DNA from: Clostridia bacterium
GTDB taxonomy: Bacteria; Bacillota; Clostridia; Oscillospirales; CAG-272
NCBI GenBank assembly: GCA_017473865.1
Contig: JAFUJB010000009.1
Coordinates: forward strand, 1 to 64,000
DNA length: 64,000 bases
Reading direction: 5' to 3'
Shown: piece by piece, positions 21,674-30,408 of the stretch
Position numbering within the stretch: the first letter of the stretch is position 1
How the letters are laid out: each line of letters begins with the position of its first letter
Position numbers and translations under genes: made by a program
The notes under the pieces: generated by a model
Told to the model about the DNA's origin: nothing
Seen by the model: the letters and a program-made list of their open reading frames with translations, nothing else
Database searches by the model: none

Positions 21674-22387
21674 ATGAGCGTAAAAGCAGTATTATTCGAC
21701 CTTGACGGAACGCTTTTGCCAATGGATCTCAGGGTGTTTTTCGGAGAGTATTTCAAATTGCTTACGGCAAAGCTTGCGCCGTATGGCTACGAGGATCCGA
21801 AAGCACTTATAAGAACTATGTGGCAGGGTGTTGCAAAGGTTTGCGAAAATGACGGAAAAAGAAAAAACGGCGAAGTCTTTTGGGACTATTTTGCCTCGGT
21901 GTACGGCGAAAAGGTAAGAGAACACGTGCCCGTTATCGACCGATTCTATCTTGAAGAATTTGAAAAAGTCAAAGAGGTTTGCGGATTTGATCCCGAAGCA
22001 AACAAGACTGTCAAGGCGTTGAAGGAAAAAGGCTTAAAATGCGTTATTGCTACAAAACCCATCTTTCCGCTTCAAGCGATATTGAAGCGTATGGAGTGGG
22101 CGGGACTTGACAAAAATGATTTTGAGTTTTGCACCTCCTACGATGTGTGCAGCTTTTGCAAGCCGCAAAAAGAATACTATGAAGAGGTTGCAGACCTGCT
22201 CGGACTGTCTACTGAAGAATGTTTAATGGTGGGCAATGACGTTGACGACGATATGCCTGCTGAAAAGAGCGGTATGAAGGTGTTTTTGTTGACTAATCAT
22301 CTGATAAACACAGATAATAAAGATATTTCAAACTACAGGCAGGGAAACTTTCAGAATTTAATTGAATACATAAACGAATTAATATGA
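21674..22387 (+). CDS. HAD-superfamily hydrolase
   Basis: 237 aa; ATG directly abuts the MarR stop, with GGAGAAGGGG as RBS. HAD motif I FDLDGTL (Asp9, Asp11), motif II Thr in CVIATKPIFP, motif III Lys in CKPQKEYYEE and motif IV GNDVDDDM are all present. A helical cap lies between motifs I and II (C1-type). It should be a cytoplasmic phosphatase of small phosphorylated metabolites; the substrate is unknown. The cap has several Cys (CTSYDVCSFC). A terminator follows at 22395. Confidence 0.9.
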   Translation: MSVKAVLFDLDGTLLPMDLRVFFGEYFKLLTAKLAPYGYEDPKALIRTMWQGVAKVCENDGKRKNGEVFWDYFASVYGEKVREHVPVIDRFYLEEFEKVKEVCGFDPEANKTVKALKEKGLKCVIATKPIFPLQAILKRMEWAGLDKNDFEFCTSYDVCSFCKPQKEYYEEVADLLGLSTEECLMVGNDVDDDMPAEKSGMKVFLLTNHLINTDNKDISNYRQGNFQNLIEYINELI

Positions 22388-22393
22388 TATTAC

Positions 22394-22429
22394 CAAAAAT
22401 GCACACGGATTGTCCGTGTGCATTTTTTG
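22394..22429 (+). terminator. terminator after the HAD gene
   Basis: AAAAATGCACACGGA-TTG-TCCGTGTGCATTTTTT, 14-bp stem. Confidence 0.92.
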
Positions 22430-22523
22430 TAAAACTTAAACCGCGCTAAGTCTATGTGGTTCAAAATAGGCTATTCCGGTAAGCAGAAAACAAATAAAAG
22501 ATAACTCAGAATGTTTTTGTGTC

Positions 22524-22673
22524 AAAGGCTCCTTCCGGGAGGGAGCTGGATTTTGCGAAGCAAAAGACTGAGGGAGAGCGCGTTATGTTGAAAATATTAT
22601 TTACTGTAAGTTGCGCAGGCTCCTTCCACCACTTCGTGGTCCCCCTTCCTCCCGGAGAAAGGCTTATATTACA
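22524..22673. repeat. palindromic intergenic repeat
   Basis: Outer arms AAGGCTCCTTCCGGGAGG (from 22524) and CCTCCCGGAGAAAGGCTT (to about 22666). Inner pieces are GGAGCTGGATTTTGCGAAGC, ACTGAGGGAG and a hairpin CCACC-ACTTCG-TGGT. This is of the general type of dispersed, non-coding repeats found across Clostridia genomes. Nothing else is seen between 22,430 and 22,757. Confidence 0.7.
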
Positions 22674-22757
22674 ACCCGTTTACGGGTAGCTAATAACAAT
22701 TGCATAGCCGGCAGGCCAATAAAAAGCGCACTCGTGCGCCGCCGGTAGCGTTTATTG

Positions 22758-23624
22758 CTATAGCCCTATACCCGTATAATCACCGAAACCCTCTCCTAAC
22801 ACCTGTTTTGCTTCGCTTACTATGACGAATGCTTTGTCGGGATCAAATTCCGACACTGTTTTTTTCAATAGTCCCACCTTGTTTTTTCGTACCACGCAAA
22901 GAAGTACGTTTTTTTCGTTTCCCATCCAGCCTCCGTTTCCCTTGATAACTGTTACGCCGAGACCCAGTTCAAGCAATTTTTGCATTATCTGCTCGTTTTT
23001 ATCGCTTATAATATAGGCAAGTTTCCCGTTAGATGAGCCGTATACGACGGCATCCATTGTAATGCTTGATATATACATTGCAATTATTCCGTACAGCGCA
23101 CTCTCAAATTTGCCGAAAACTAACGCGTATATGCTTATAACCGTAACGTCGATTATAAGACATACCTTTCCGATTGACAGATTGTGAATCTTGTATTTCA
23201 AAAGCCGTGCAAGAAGTTCAGTACCGCCGGTGGTTGAGTTTTGGAGCATCATAATTCCGAGGGACATACCGAGCAGTATACTGCCGAAAATGCAGGCAAG
23301 CAGCTCGTTTGTCTTTGGAAACGTATATAATGCTGAAATGCCGTCAATCAGCAAGGAACTGAGCGTTATTGCGTAAAACGATGCGAAAAGAAGCTTAGAG
23401 CCCTCCTTTTTAAATCCTATCACCATAAGAGGAGTATTCATAACAAATACTAATACGCCGATGGGAAGCATGGGTAAAAAACGGTTAATTATTTGCGAAA
23501 GACCGGTGAACCCGCCCATTGCGAGCTTGTTTGTCTGAAAAAACACCGTAAAACTAAGGGCGTATATTATGCAACCGAGCGTAATTAATAAGTGACTTTT
23601 TATATAATCTGTTTTTATTTTCAT
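22758..23624 (-). CDS. YitT family membrane protein (DUF161/DUF2179)
   Basis: 288 aa, RBS AGGAG 7 nt before the ATG. Six hydrophobic helices in the first 180 residues (DUF161 repeats, with GGFTGLSQIINRF and QNSTTGGTELLARLL signature motifs). A C-terminal cytoplasmic DUF2179 domain follows (residues about 205-280) with VIKGNGGWMGNEKNVLLCVVRKNKV and DPDKAFVIVSEAKQVLGEGF. Widespread in Firmicutes; transport role suspected but not established. Monocistronic. Confidence 0.92.
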   Translation of the reverse strand: MKIKTDYIKSHLLITLGCIIYALSFTVFFQTNKLAMGGFTGLSQIINRFLPMLPIGVLVFVMNTPLMVIGFKKEGSKLLFASFYAITLSSLLIDGISALYTFPKTNELLACIFGSILLGMSLGIMMLQNSTTGGTELLARLLKYKIHNLSIGKVCLIIDVTVISIYALVFGKFESALYGIIAMYISSITMDAVVYGSSNGKLAYIISDKNEQIMQKLLELGLGVTVIKGNGGWMGNEKNVLLCVVRKNKVGLLKKTVSEFDPDKAFVIVSEAKQVLGEGFGDYTGIGL

Positions 23625-23718
23625 TTTTTCTCCTGAATTTCAAATCGGTTATAAGCATAGCTATATCAATAATATGTGTTTTTTCTGTTTTGGTATAACT
23701 GTGTTTGGTGCATAAATA

Positions 23719-23746
23719 TTGACAAAATATATAATTATGGTAAAAT
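23719..23746 (+). promoter_or_regulatory. promoter of the SDR gene
   Basis: TTGACA (23719-23724), 16-nt spacer, TAAAAT (23741-23746). Confidence 0.78.
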
Positions 23747-23783
23747 TATGTTAGTGTTTTAAATAAATAACAGGAGAGAAAAA

Positions 23784-24611
23784 ATGAAAAACGTATGTGT
23801 AATTACCGGCGGCGGAAGCGGTATGGGACTTGAAGCTGCCAAGTTTATGTCAAAGGATAAGATAATCGTACTTGCGGGAAGAACCGTAGCAAAACTTGAA
23901 AAAGCTGTAAATGAACTCAAGGAGCTTGGATATGAAGCGTATGCTCACGCTTGTGATACCTCGGACAGAAGCAGCGTTAAAGCTCTTGCTGAATTTGCGG
24001 CGTCGTTGGGAGAAATCAAAAACGTAATCAACTCTGCAGGACTTTCGCCCGCTATGGCAGGACAGGAAAAAATTCTGAGAGTTAATGCTTTGGGTACGGT
24101 TTATATCAATCAGGAATTTTCAAAGCTTATGAAAGAAGGAAGCGTTATCGTTGACGTTTCGTCTAACTCTGCTTATATTCTTCCCGGTTTTATTATAAAC
24201 AAAAAGATATACGCACTTGCTGAAACGGATGAAGAATTATTTGTGAAGAAGCTTATCAAAAAGAGCAGTATGCCAAAGTCTGAATATCAAAGAAACGGTT
24301 TCGCTTATTCTCTTTCAAAGAACTTCGTTGTATGGTATGCAAAAAAGTGTGCTTTTGAATATGGAAAAAAGGGAATAAGAGTGTGCTCGCTCAGCCCCGG
24401 ATTGATTGCTACCGATATGGGTAATCTTGAAGCCGGAGAGGGTGGAATGCTTATTGGTTTTTCTGCCGAGGAACGTATGGGAAAACCCGAGGAGCTCGGA
24501 TATGCACTTGCTACCGTTGCTGATGAAAGAAACGGCTATCTCGCAGGCGTAGACGTTCTTTGTGATGGCGGCAGCACGAACGGTATGAAAGAATTTAAAA
24601 AGAAAAAATAA
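23784..24611 (+). CDS. short-chain dehydrogenase/reductase
   Basis: 275 aa, RBS CAGGAGAG. Rossmann glycine motif TGGGSGMG at residues 8-15, Asp after GRT for cofactor preference region, NSAG near residue 78, catalytic Ser in VDVSSNSAYI, Tyr175 and Lys179 (YSLSK). C-terminal SPGLIATDMGN and CDGGSTNG. A 30-residue insert between the catalytic Ser and Tyr segments (INKKIYALAETDEELFVKKL) is typical of a subset annotated as SDR oxidoreductases without a defined substrate. Single gene with its own promoter. Confidence 0.9.
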   Translation: MKNVCVITGGGSGMGLEAAKFMSKDKIIVLAGRTVAKLEKAVNELKELGYEAYAHACDTSDRSSVKALAEFAASLGEIKNVINSAGLSPAMAGQEKILRVNALGTVYINQEFSKLMKEGSVIVDVSSNSAYILPGFIINKKIYALAETDEELFVKKLIKKSSMPKSEYQRNGFAYSLSKNFVVWYAKKCAFEYGKKGIRVCSLSPGLIATDMGNLEAGEGGMLIGFSAEERMGKPEELGYALATVADERNGYLAGVDVLCDGGSTNGMKEFKKKK

Positions 24612-24792
24612 AATAATATCTATAAGAAAGCATCGCAGATAAGCGGTGCTTTCTTGCTTGAATTGCTTACAGATGCGTTATATTTGCAAGAATATTATGT
24701 TTTTTTGTCCTATTTCTTGAAAAATTATTGTGTATATGATAGAATAATATACAGTAAAATGAGTAATATGTTTTGTGTTCGGAGAAAAAATA

Positions 24793-25746
24793 ATGAGACA
24801 GGAAATACTCGAAAAGCTCACCCACATTACCGACGAGGAAAAAAGGATCCTTGAGGGCGAAAAAGACATAGACAGAGATTTGTATATGGACGGGCAGGGC
24901 GATATGATCAACAGAAAAAAGCTCCTTGCCGAAGGGAAGCTGATCGACTTGCGTCCTCACACGCGTTTCGTGCATTTTCCTGAGCATACCCACGATTATG
25001 TCGAGGTTATATATATGTGTACGGGGGAAACGGTACATATAGTAAACGGTAACAGAATAACGCTCAAAGCGGGAGAACTTTTGTTTCTTACCCCCGAAGC
25101 CAAGCAGGAAATTATGCCTGCAGGCGAAAATGACATAGCCGTAAACTTTATTATCAGCACCCGTTTTTTTGATAATATATTTCATATGATAGGGCACGAA
25201 AGAACTCCGCTTCACTCTTTTTTCATAAGCGTATTACAGGGAGAAAAAGGCGCGTCAAGTTATATGCATTTTGCGGTTTCAGACGTTTTGCCCATTCAGA
25301 ATCTTATTGAAAACTTAGTATGGACGCTTATTTACGGAGCGCCCAACAAAAGAAACATAAATCAATCGACGATGGGGCTTTTGCTTCTGCATTTAATAAA
25401 CAATACAGACAAGGCGTCGGGCGAACAGGACGATGCGCTTGTTTTATACGTTCTCAGGTATATAGAAAATAACTACAAATCGGGCAGTCTTGCCGAGCTT
25501 GCCGAGGAGCTTCATTATGATTTTACGTGGCTTTCGCGCGAGATAAAAGAGCGTATCGGAAAAACCTATACAGAGCTCGTTCAGGAAAAGAGACTTGCAC
25601 AGGCGAAGTATCTTCTCAAGAATACAAAAATGAAAATAATAGATATTGCCAACGAAACGGGTTACGACAACATAAGCTACTTCCACAGGCTTTTCCGTAA
25701 GCAATTCGGGGTGTCTCCGAAAAAATACAGGGACGAACGCAAATAA
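24793..25746 (+). CDS. AraC-family transcriptional regulator (likely rhamnose regulator)
   Basis: 317 aa from ATG 24793, with GGAG 8 nt upstream. N-terminal cupin (about residues 45-120: HFPEHTHDYVEVIYMCTGETVHIVNG, LKAGELLFLTP) for sugar sensing. The C-terminal double helix-turn-helix at about residues 217-317 includes LAEELHYDFTWLSREIKERIGKTYTELVQEKRLAQAKYLL and IIDIANETGYDNISYFHRLFRKQFGVSPKKYR. It lies directly upstream of rhaB in the same direction. A 31-bp element just after its stop recurs upstream of the glycoside hydrolase at 35112, so it probably activates both in response to L-rhamnose. Confidence 0.9.
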   Translation: MRQEILEKLTHITDEEKRILEGEKDIDRDLYMDGQGDMINRKKLLAEGKLIDLRPHTRFVHFPEHTHDYVEVIYMCTGETVHIVNGNRITLKAGELLFLTPEAKQEIMPAGENDIAVNFIISTRFFDNIFHMIGHERTPLHSFFISVLQGEKGASSYMHFAVSDVLPIQNLIENLVWTLIYGAPNKRNINQSTMGLLLLHLINNTDKASGEQDDALVLYVLRYIENNYKSGSLAELAEELHYDFTWLSREIKERIGKTYTELVQEKRLAQAKYLLKNTKMKIIDIANETGYDNISYFHRLFRKQFGVSPKKYRDERK

Positions 25747-25803
25747 GGACACTTTTTTAGTCAAATAGAGTCCTTGAAGAATAGCAGTATTTTATGATAT
25801 TAT
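25745..25803 (+). promoter_or_regulatory. rhaB operon promoter with candidate AraC operator
   Basis: A 31-bp element (25745-25775) starts AAGGACACTTTTT and ends AGTCCTT, so its outer six bases are inverted repeats. It matches 27 of 31 positions of an element at 35112-35142 on the minus strand. The element overlaps the -35 box TTGAAG (25774-25779). The -10 TATTAT is at 25798-25803. This position fits activation by a bound AraC-type protein. Confidence 0.75.
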
Positions 25804-25840
25804 ATTATATATAAAATTATTATAGAGGAGTTTTGCAAAT

Positions 25841-27214
25841 ATGGAATACTATCTCGCGATCGATATAGGCGCTTCATCGGGAAGACACATTCTCGGAAGC
25901 GTTGAAAACGGTAAAATTGTTCTCAAAGAAATCTACCGATTTGAAAATGAGCTTATGAAGACCGACGACGGACTTTTGTGGGACGTCGAACGCCTCGAAA
26001 GAGAGGTAAAACTCGGAATAAAAGAGTGCAACAAATACGGTATCGTACCCAAAACGATAGCTATCGACACTTGGGGCGTTGACTACGTACTGCTCGACAA
26101 GGAGAAAAATGTCCTCCACCCCGTATATTCGTACAGAGATGCGAGAACGGAAAAATCTATCCCTGAGGTTGAAAAGATAATTCCTCAGAACGAGCTGTAT
26201 TCAAAAACAGGTATACCGAGATTGAATTTTAACACGGTATATCAGCTTTATTGCGACAAGATGAGCGGTAAGCTCGATAAAGCTGAACACTTTCTTATGA
26301 TGCCCGAATATCTCTCGTATACTCTTACGGGCGTAATCAAGAACGAATATACTGACGATTCCACCACAGGTATGGTCAATGCGATAGAGAAAAACTGGGA
26401 CAAGGATATAATGGAAAAACTCGGATATCCCGAGAAGATATTTAACAAACCCTCGCTTCCCGGTACTGTTCTCGGCAACTTTACCCCTGAAATGAAGGAA
26501 TTTGCGGGCTTTGACAGCAAGGTTGTCTTCTGTCCGTCGCACGATACTGCGAGTGCGGTTCTTGCTTGTCCTCTTGAAGAAAACGGACTTTATATTTCCT
26601 CGGGAACGTGGAGCCTTATGGGTACAGAGCTTGAAACTCCCGTGCTTGATGAAAATGCAAGAAAAGCAAACTTTACGAATGAAGGCGGTTACGATTACCG
26701 TTTCCGTTTCCTTAAGAACTATATGGGTATGTGGCTGTTACAGAACATAAGAAAAAATCTTAACAAGAAATATACCTATGATGAAATGATGTATATGGCA
26801 ATGGAATGCGGCGATGTAACGTACATAGACGTAAACGACAGCCGTTTGACCGCACCCGAAAATATGATCGAGGCTGTAAAGGAAGTTGCGGGCAACAAAG
26901 ATATGACGCTCGAGCAGGTTCTCTGCTGTGTATATCACTCGCTTGCAAGATCGTACAAGAATGCTCTTGAAGAGATACAAAGACTTACCGGTAAAAAGAT
27001 TGAAAGTATAAACATCGTAGGCGGCGGTTCTGCAGACAAGTATCTGAATAAGCTTACCGCCGAATATACAGGCAAGAAGGTTTATGCGGGACCGCGCGAA
27101 GCTACTGCTTTGGGCAACATCATCTCGCAGATAATCGGAGATACAAGTAACTTCACTATATGGGACGCAAGAAAATGCGTCAAAGAATCATTTGATATTG
27201 AGGAGGCAAAATAA
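25841..27214 (+). CDS. rhaB: rhamnulokinase
   Basis: 457 aa, RBS AGAGGAG. FGGY-family sugar kinase with DIGASSGRHILG at residues 5-16, TIAIDTWGVDYVLLD, YRDARTEKS, and CPSHDTASAVLACP plus YISSGTWSLMG in the ATP domain, and VGGGSADKYLNKLTAEYTG. These are the rhamnulokinase-type sequences. It phosphorylates L-rhamnulose to L-rhamnulose 1-phosphate. First gene of the operon rhaB-rhaA-aldolase/SDR-PHP, with intergenic gaps below 35 nt. The stop overlaps the rhaA ATG (TAATG). Confidence 0.94.
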   Translation: MEYYLAIDIGASSGRHILGSVENGKIVLKEIYRFENELMKTDDGLLWDVERLEREVKLGIKECNKYGIVPKTIAIDTWGVDYVLLDKEKNVLHPVYSYRDARTEKSIPEVEKIIPQNELYSKTGIPRLNFNTVYQLYCDKMSGKLDKAEHFLMMPEYLSYTLTGVIKNEYTDDSTTGMVNAIEKNWDKDIMEKLGYPEKIFNKPSLPGTVLGNFTPEMKEFAGFDSKVVFCPSHDTASAVLACPLEENGLYISSGTWSLMGTELETPVLDENARKANFTNEGGYDYRFRFLKNYMGMWLLQNIRKNLNKKYTYDEMMYMAMECGDVTYIDVNDSRLTAPENMIEAVKEVAGNKDMTLEQVLCCVYHSLARSYKNALEEIQRLTGKKIESINIVGGGSADKYLNKLTAEYTGKKVYAGPREATALGNIISQIIGDTSNFTIWDARKCVKESFDIEEAK

Positions 27215-28452
27215 TGAGCAGATATACTGAAGCAAAAGAAATGTATGCAAAATACGGTATTGATACCGAGAAAGTAATTGAAAAGCTTAAGGACGTAAGC
27301 ATTTCCGTTCACTGCTGGCAGGGCGACGACGTAGTCGGCTTTGACAGCAAGCAGGAGCTTTCAGGCGGTATTCAGACTACCGGTAACTATCCCGGAAAAG
27401 CTACAACACCGGAACAGCTTATGGCTGATATGGACAAAGTGTTTGAGCTTACCCCCGGAAAGATGAAGCTTAATCTTCACGCTTCCTATGCTATTTTTGA
27501 CGAAGGCGAATTCGTTGACAGAGATAAGATTACATACAAGAATTTTTCAAAGTGGCTTGAGTTTGCGAAGCAGAGAAATATGGGTATTGATTTTAACCCG
27601 ACTTTCTTCTCTCACCCGATGGTAAAAGACGGACTGACACTTTCTTCTCCCGATGAAAATGTAAGAAAATTCTGGATAGAACACGGAAAAAGATGTATTG
27701 AGATTTCGCAAAAGTTTGCTGAAGAAACGGGCTATCCCTGCGTAATGAATATTTGGATTCCTGACGGCTACAAGGATATTCCTGCTGACAGATTGGCTCC
27801 CAGAGCGAGATTTAAAGCATCGCTTGACGAAATTCTTTCTGTTCCTTATGATAAGACAAAGGTTTATATCTGTCTTGAATCAAAAGTATTTGGTATCGGC
27901 GTTGAGTCATATACTGTAGGTTCGGCTGAATTCTGTATGAACTACGTTAACTCAAAGGGAATTACTCCCTTGATGGATAACGGACATTACCACCCCACAG
28001 AAGTTGTTTCCGATAAGATTTCTTCGATGTTATTGTTCAACGAAAAGATTGCCCTTCACGTAACAAGAGGCGTAAGATGGGACAGCGACCACGTTGTAAT
28101 CTTTGACGACGAAACGAAAGAAATTGCAAAAGAGATCGTAAGAAATGATGCTCTTGACAGAGTGTTTATTGCTACTGACTATTTTGACGCTTCGATAAAC
28201 AGAATTTCTGCTTGGGTAACGGGTCTCCGTTCTGTACAGAAATCGCTCCTGTTCGCTCTTCTTCAGCCTGAGGAAATGCTGAAAAAGCTTCAGGATGAGA
28301 ATGATTTTACGTCTGTTATGGCGATTTCCGAAGAAATGAAAACAATGCCCGTAGGCGACGTTTGGGAAGAATATCTCAGAAGAGAAAACGTTGTTTCGGA
28401 CTATCTTGCAGAAGTTAAAAAGTATGAGAATGACGTTTTATCCAAGAGATAA
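27214..28452 (+). CDS. rhaA: L-rhamnose isomerase
   Basis: 412 aa, close to the 419 aa of Escherichia coli RhaA. RBS GAGGAGG. Clear family sequences: VSISVHCWQGDDVVGFD, LNLHASYAI, DFNPTFFSHPMVKDGLTLSSPD, MNIWIPDGYKDIPADR, ESKVFGIGVESYTVGS and MDNGHYHPTE (metal-binding His/Asp) followed by HVTRGVRWDSDHV. It converts L-rhamnose to L-rhamnulose using Mn2+/divalent metal. Second gene of the operon. Confidence 0.96.
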   Translation: MSRYTEAKEMYAKYGIDTEKVIEKLKDVSISVHCWQGDDVVGFDSKQELSGGIQTTGNYPGKATTPEQLMADMDKVFELTPGKMKLNLHASYAIFDEGEFVDRDKITYKNFSKWLEFAKQRNMGIDFNPTFFSHPMVKDGLTLSSPDENVRKFWIEHGKRCIEISQKFAEETGYPCVMNIWIPDGYKDIPADRLAPRARFKASLDEILSVPYDKTKVYICLESKVFGIGVESYTVGSAEFCMNYVNSKGITPLMDNGHYHPTEVVSDKISSMLLFNEKIALHVTRGVRWDSDHVVIFDDETKEIAKEIVRNDALDRVFIATDYFDASINRISAWVTGLRSVQKSLLFALLQPEEMLKKLQDENDFTSVMAISEEMKTMPVGDVWEEYLRRENVVSDYLAEVKKYENDVLSKR

Positions 28453-28474
28453 AGAATAATGAAAGGGTAATATT

Positions 28475-30394
28475 ATGAAAGAATTAGCAGCACTTGCCGA
28501 GATGTCAAGAAAATACGGTTCGGATAACCGTTACGTTCTTGCCGGCGGAGGAAATACATCGTATAAGAATGATGACACACTTTATATAAAGGGATCCGGT
28601 ACAGCACTTGCGACCATTCAGCCCGAGCAGTTTGTAAAGATGGACCGTCATCTGCTTGCAAAAATGTGGGAAACAGAATATTCGTCAGTCGAAGCAGAAA
28701 GAGAAGCTGAAGTTCTCTCCGATATGATGGATGCAAGACTGAAAAATGAAACGGGCAGACCCAGCGTTGAAACTCTTTTGCACGACTTGTTCGTTCAGAA
28801 ATACGTTCTTCACGTTCACCCCGCAACGATAAACGGTATAACCTGCTCTGTAAACGGTAAAAAGACTGTTGAAAGACTTTTCCCGAATGCTATATGGGTA
28901 GATGCTTGCAAGCCCGGATACATACTTGCAAATAATTGCCGTATCGCTATAAACGAAGTAGTTGAGCAGGGTAAACCCTTCCCCAATCTGTTGTTCCTTG
29001 AAAATCACGGAATATTCTTTGCTGCAGATACAGTTGAAGAAATAGATGCTCTTGCAAATGGCGTTATGGCAGCGGTTGATGCTGAAATCAAGGCTCTTCC
29101 CGAGCTTGAAGAGACGGAATTTGACGTTGACAGAGCTGTTGAACTTGCTCCTATCGTTCGTATGCTTTACGGAGAAGGTAACGTTGCAACCGTTAATTTC
29201 TCTTGCAACAAAGAGATACTTGCATTTGACGAAAATGCAAAGAGCGCAACTCCCGACCACATAGTATATACAAAGGCAAAGATGCTCTGCCTTGCAAACG
29301 ACGTAAGCGGAGAACAGTTGGCTGAAAGCTTTGCTGAGTTTGTTAAGACAAACGGTTACAAGCCCAAAATAGTAATAGTAAAAGGGCTCGGTATGTTCGC
29401 ATGCGGATTGACATATAACGAGGCTGTTACGGCAAGAGAAGTATTCTTTGACGGACTCAAAGTAATGAAATATGCTCAGTCGTTCGGCGGTTTCAGTCCT
29501 ATGAGAGATGAACTTATAGACTTTATCGTTAACTGGGAGGTCGAAAGCTACAGAGCAAAGGTAAGCCTTTCGAATGCTTCGACCAAACGCCTTGAAGGCA
29601 AGATAACGGTAGTTACAGGTGGTGCTCAGGGCTTTGGTAAGGGTATTGCTGATGAGCTTTACAAAGAGGGCGCATATATTGTCGTTGCCGATATGAATGA
29701 AGAGGGCGCGATTGCTGCTGCAAATGATTATAATCCTACGGGTTATGCTGTCGCTGTAAACGTATCCGACGAAGAGTCTGTAAAGAAGCTGGTAGACAAA
29801 ACAGTGCTTCGTTTCGGAGGACTTGACGTATTCGTAGCAAATGCGGGTATTGCAAAGGCTGGCGGTCTTGATGAAATGACCAAGAGCGTATTCGAGCTTG
29901 TTACCGCAGTAAACTACACAGGATATTTCCTCTGCGCAAAATATGCTTCAAAGATAATGAAGATACAGAAGAAATATGCTCCCAATTATATGATGGATAT
30001 TATTACTGTCAACTCCAAATCCGGCCTTGCAGGTTCAAACAAGAACTTTGCATATGCAGGCAGTAAGTTTGGCGGCATAGGACTTACACAGAGCTTTGCT
30101 CTTGAGCTTGCTCCCGATAATATCAAGGTTAACGCTGTTTGTCCCGGAAACTTCCTTGACGGTCCTCTGTGGTCAGACCCCGAAAGAGGCTTGTTCGTTC
30201 AGTATCTGAATGCAGGCAAGGTACCCGGTGCAAAAAATGTTGACGACGTACGCAAATTCTATGAAAGCAAAGTTCCGATGAACAGAGGCTGCTTGCCTAA
30301 GGACGTAGCTTGCGCAATTATGTATATTGTTGAACAAAAATATGAAACAGGTCAGGCTATCCCCGTTACAGGCGGTCAGGAAATGCTTAACTGA
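28475..30394 (+). CDS. rhaEW: bifunctional rhamnulose-1-phosphate aldolase / short-chain dehydrogenase
   Basis: 639 aa, RBS GAAAGGG. Residues 1-360 are a class II aldolase-type domain (GGGNTSYK near residue 25, zinc ligands His113 and His115 in VLHVHP and His178 in ENHG). Residues 375-639 are an SDR with TGGAQGFGKG (381-388 core), NAGIAKAGG, and Tyr527/Lys531 (YAGSK). The fused form is known in rhamnose operons of Bacillus and Clostridia. The aldolase splits L-rhamnulose 1-phosphate into dihydroxyacetone phosphate and L-lactaldehyde, and the SDR half oxidises or reduces L-lactaldehyde. Context with rhaB and rhaA supports the assignment. Confidence 0.92.
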   Translation: MKELAALAEMSRKYGSDNRYVLAGGGNTSYKNDDTLYIKGSGTALATIQPEQFVKMDRHLLAKMWETEYSSVEAEREAEVLSDMMDARLKNETGRPSVETLLHDLFVQKYVLHVHPATINGITCSVNGKKTVERLFPNAIWVDACKPGYILANNCRIAINEVVEQGKPFPNLLFLENHGIFFAADTVEEIDALANGVMAAVDAEIKALPELEETEFDVDRAVELAPIVRMLYGEGNVATVNFSCNKEILAFDENAKSATPDHIVYTKAKMLCLANDVSGEQLAESFAEFVKTNGYKPKIVIVKGLGMFACGLTYNEAVTAREVFFDGLKVMKYAQSFGGFSPMRDELIDFIVNWEVESYRAKVSLSNASTKRLEGKITVVTGGAQGFGKGIADELYKEGAYIVVADMNEEGAIAAANDYNPTGYAVAVNVSDEESVKKLVDKTVLRFGGLDVFVANAGIAKAGGLDEMTKSVFELVTAVNYTGYFLCAKYASKIMKIQKKYAPNYMMDIITVNSKSGLAGSNKNFAYAGSKFGGIGLTQSFALELAPDNIKVNAVCPGNFLDGPLWSDPERGLFVQYLNAGKVPGAKNVDDVRKFYESKVPMNRGCLPKDVACAIMYIVEQKYETGQAIPVTGGQEMLN

Positions 30395-30408
30395 CGGAGG
30401 GCGACACA

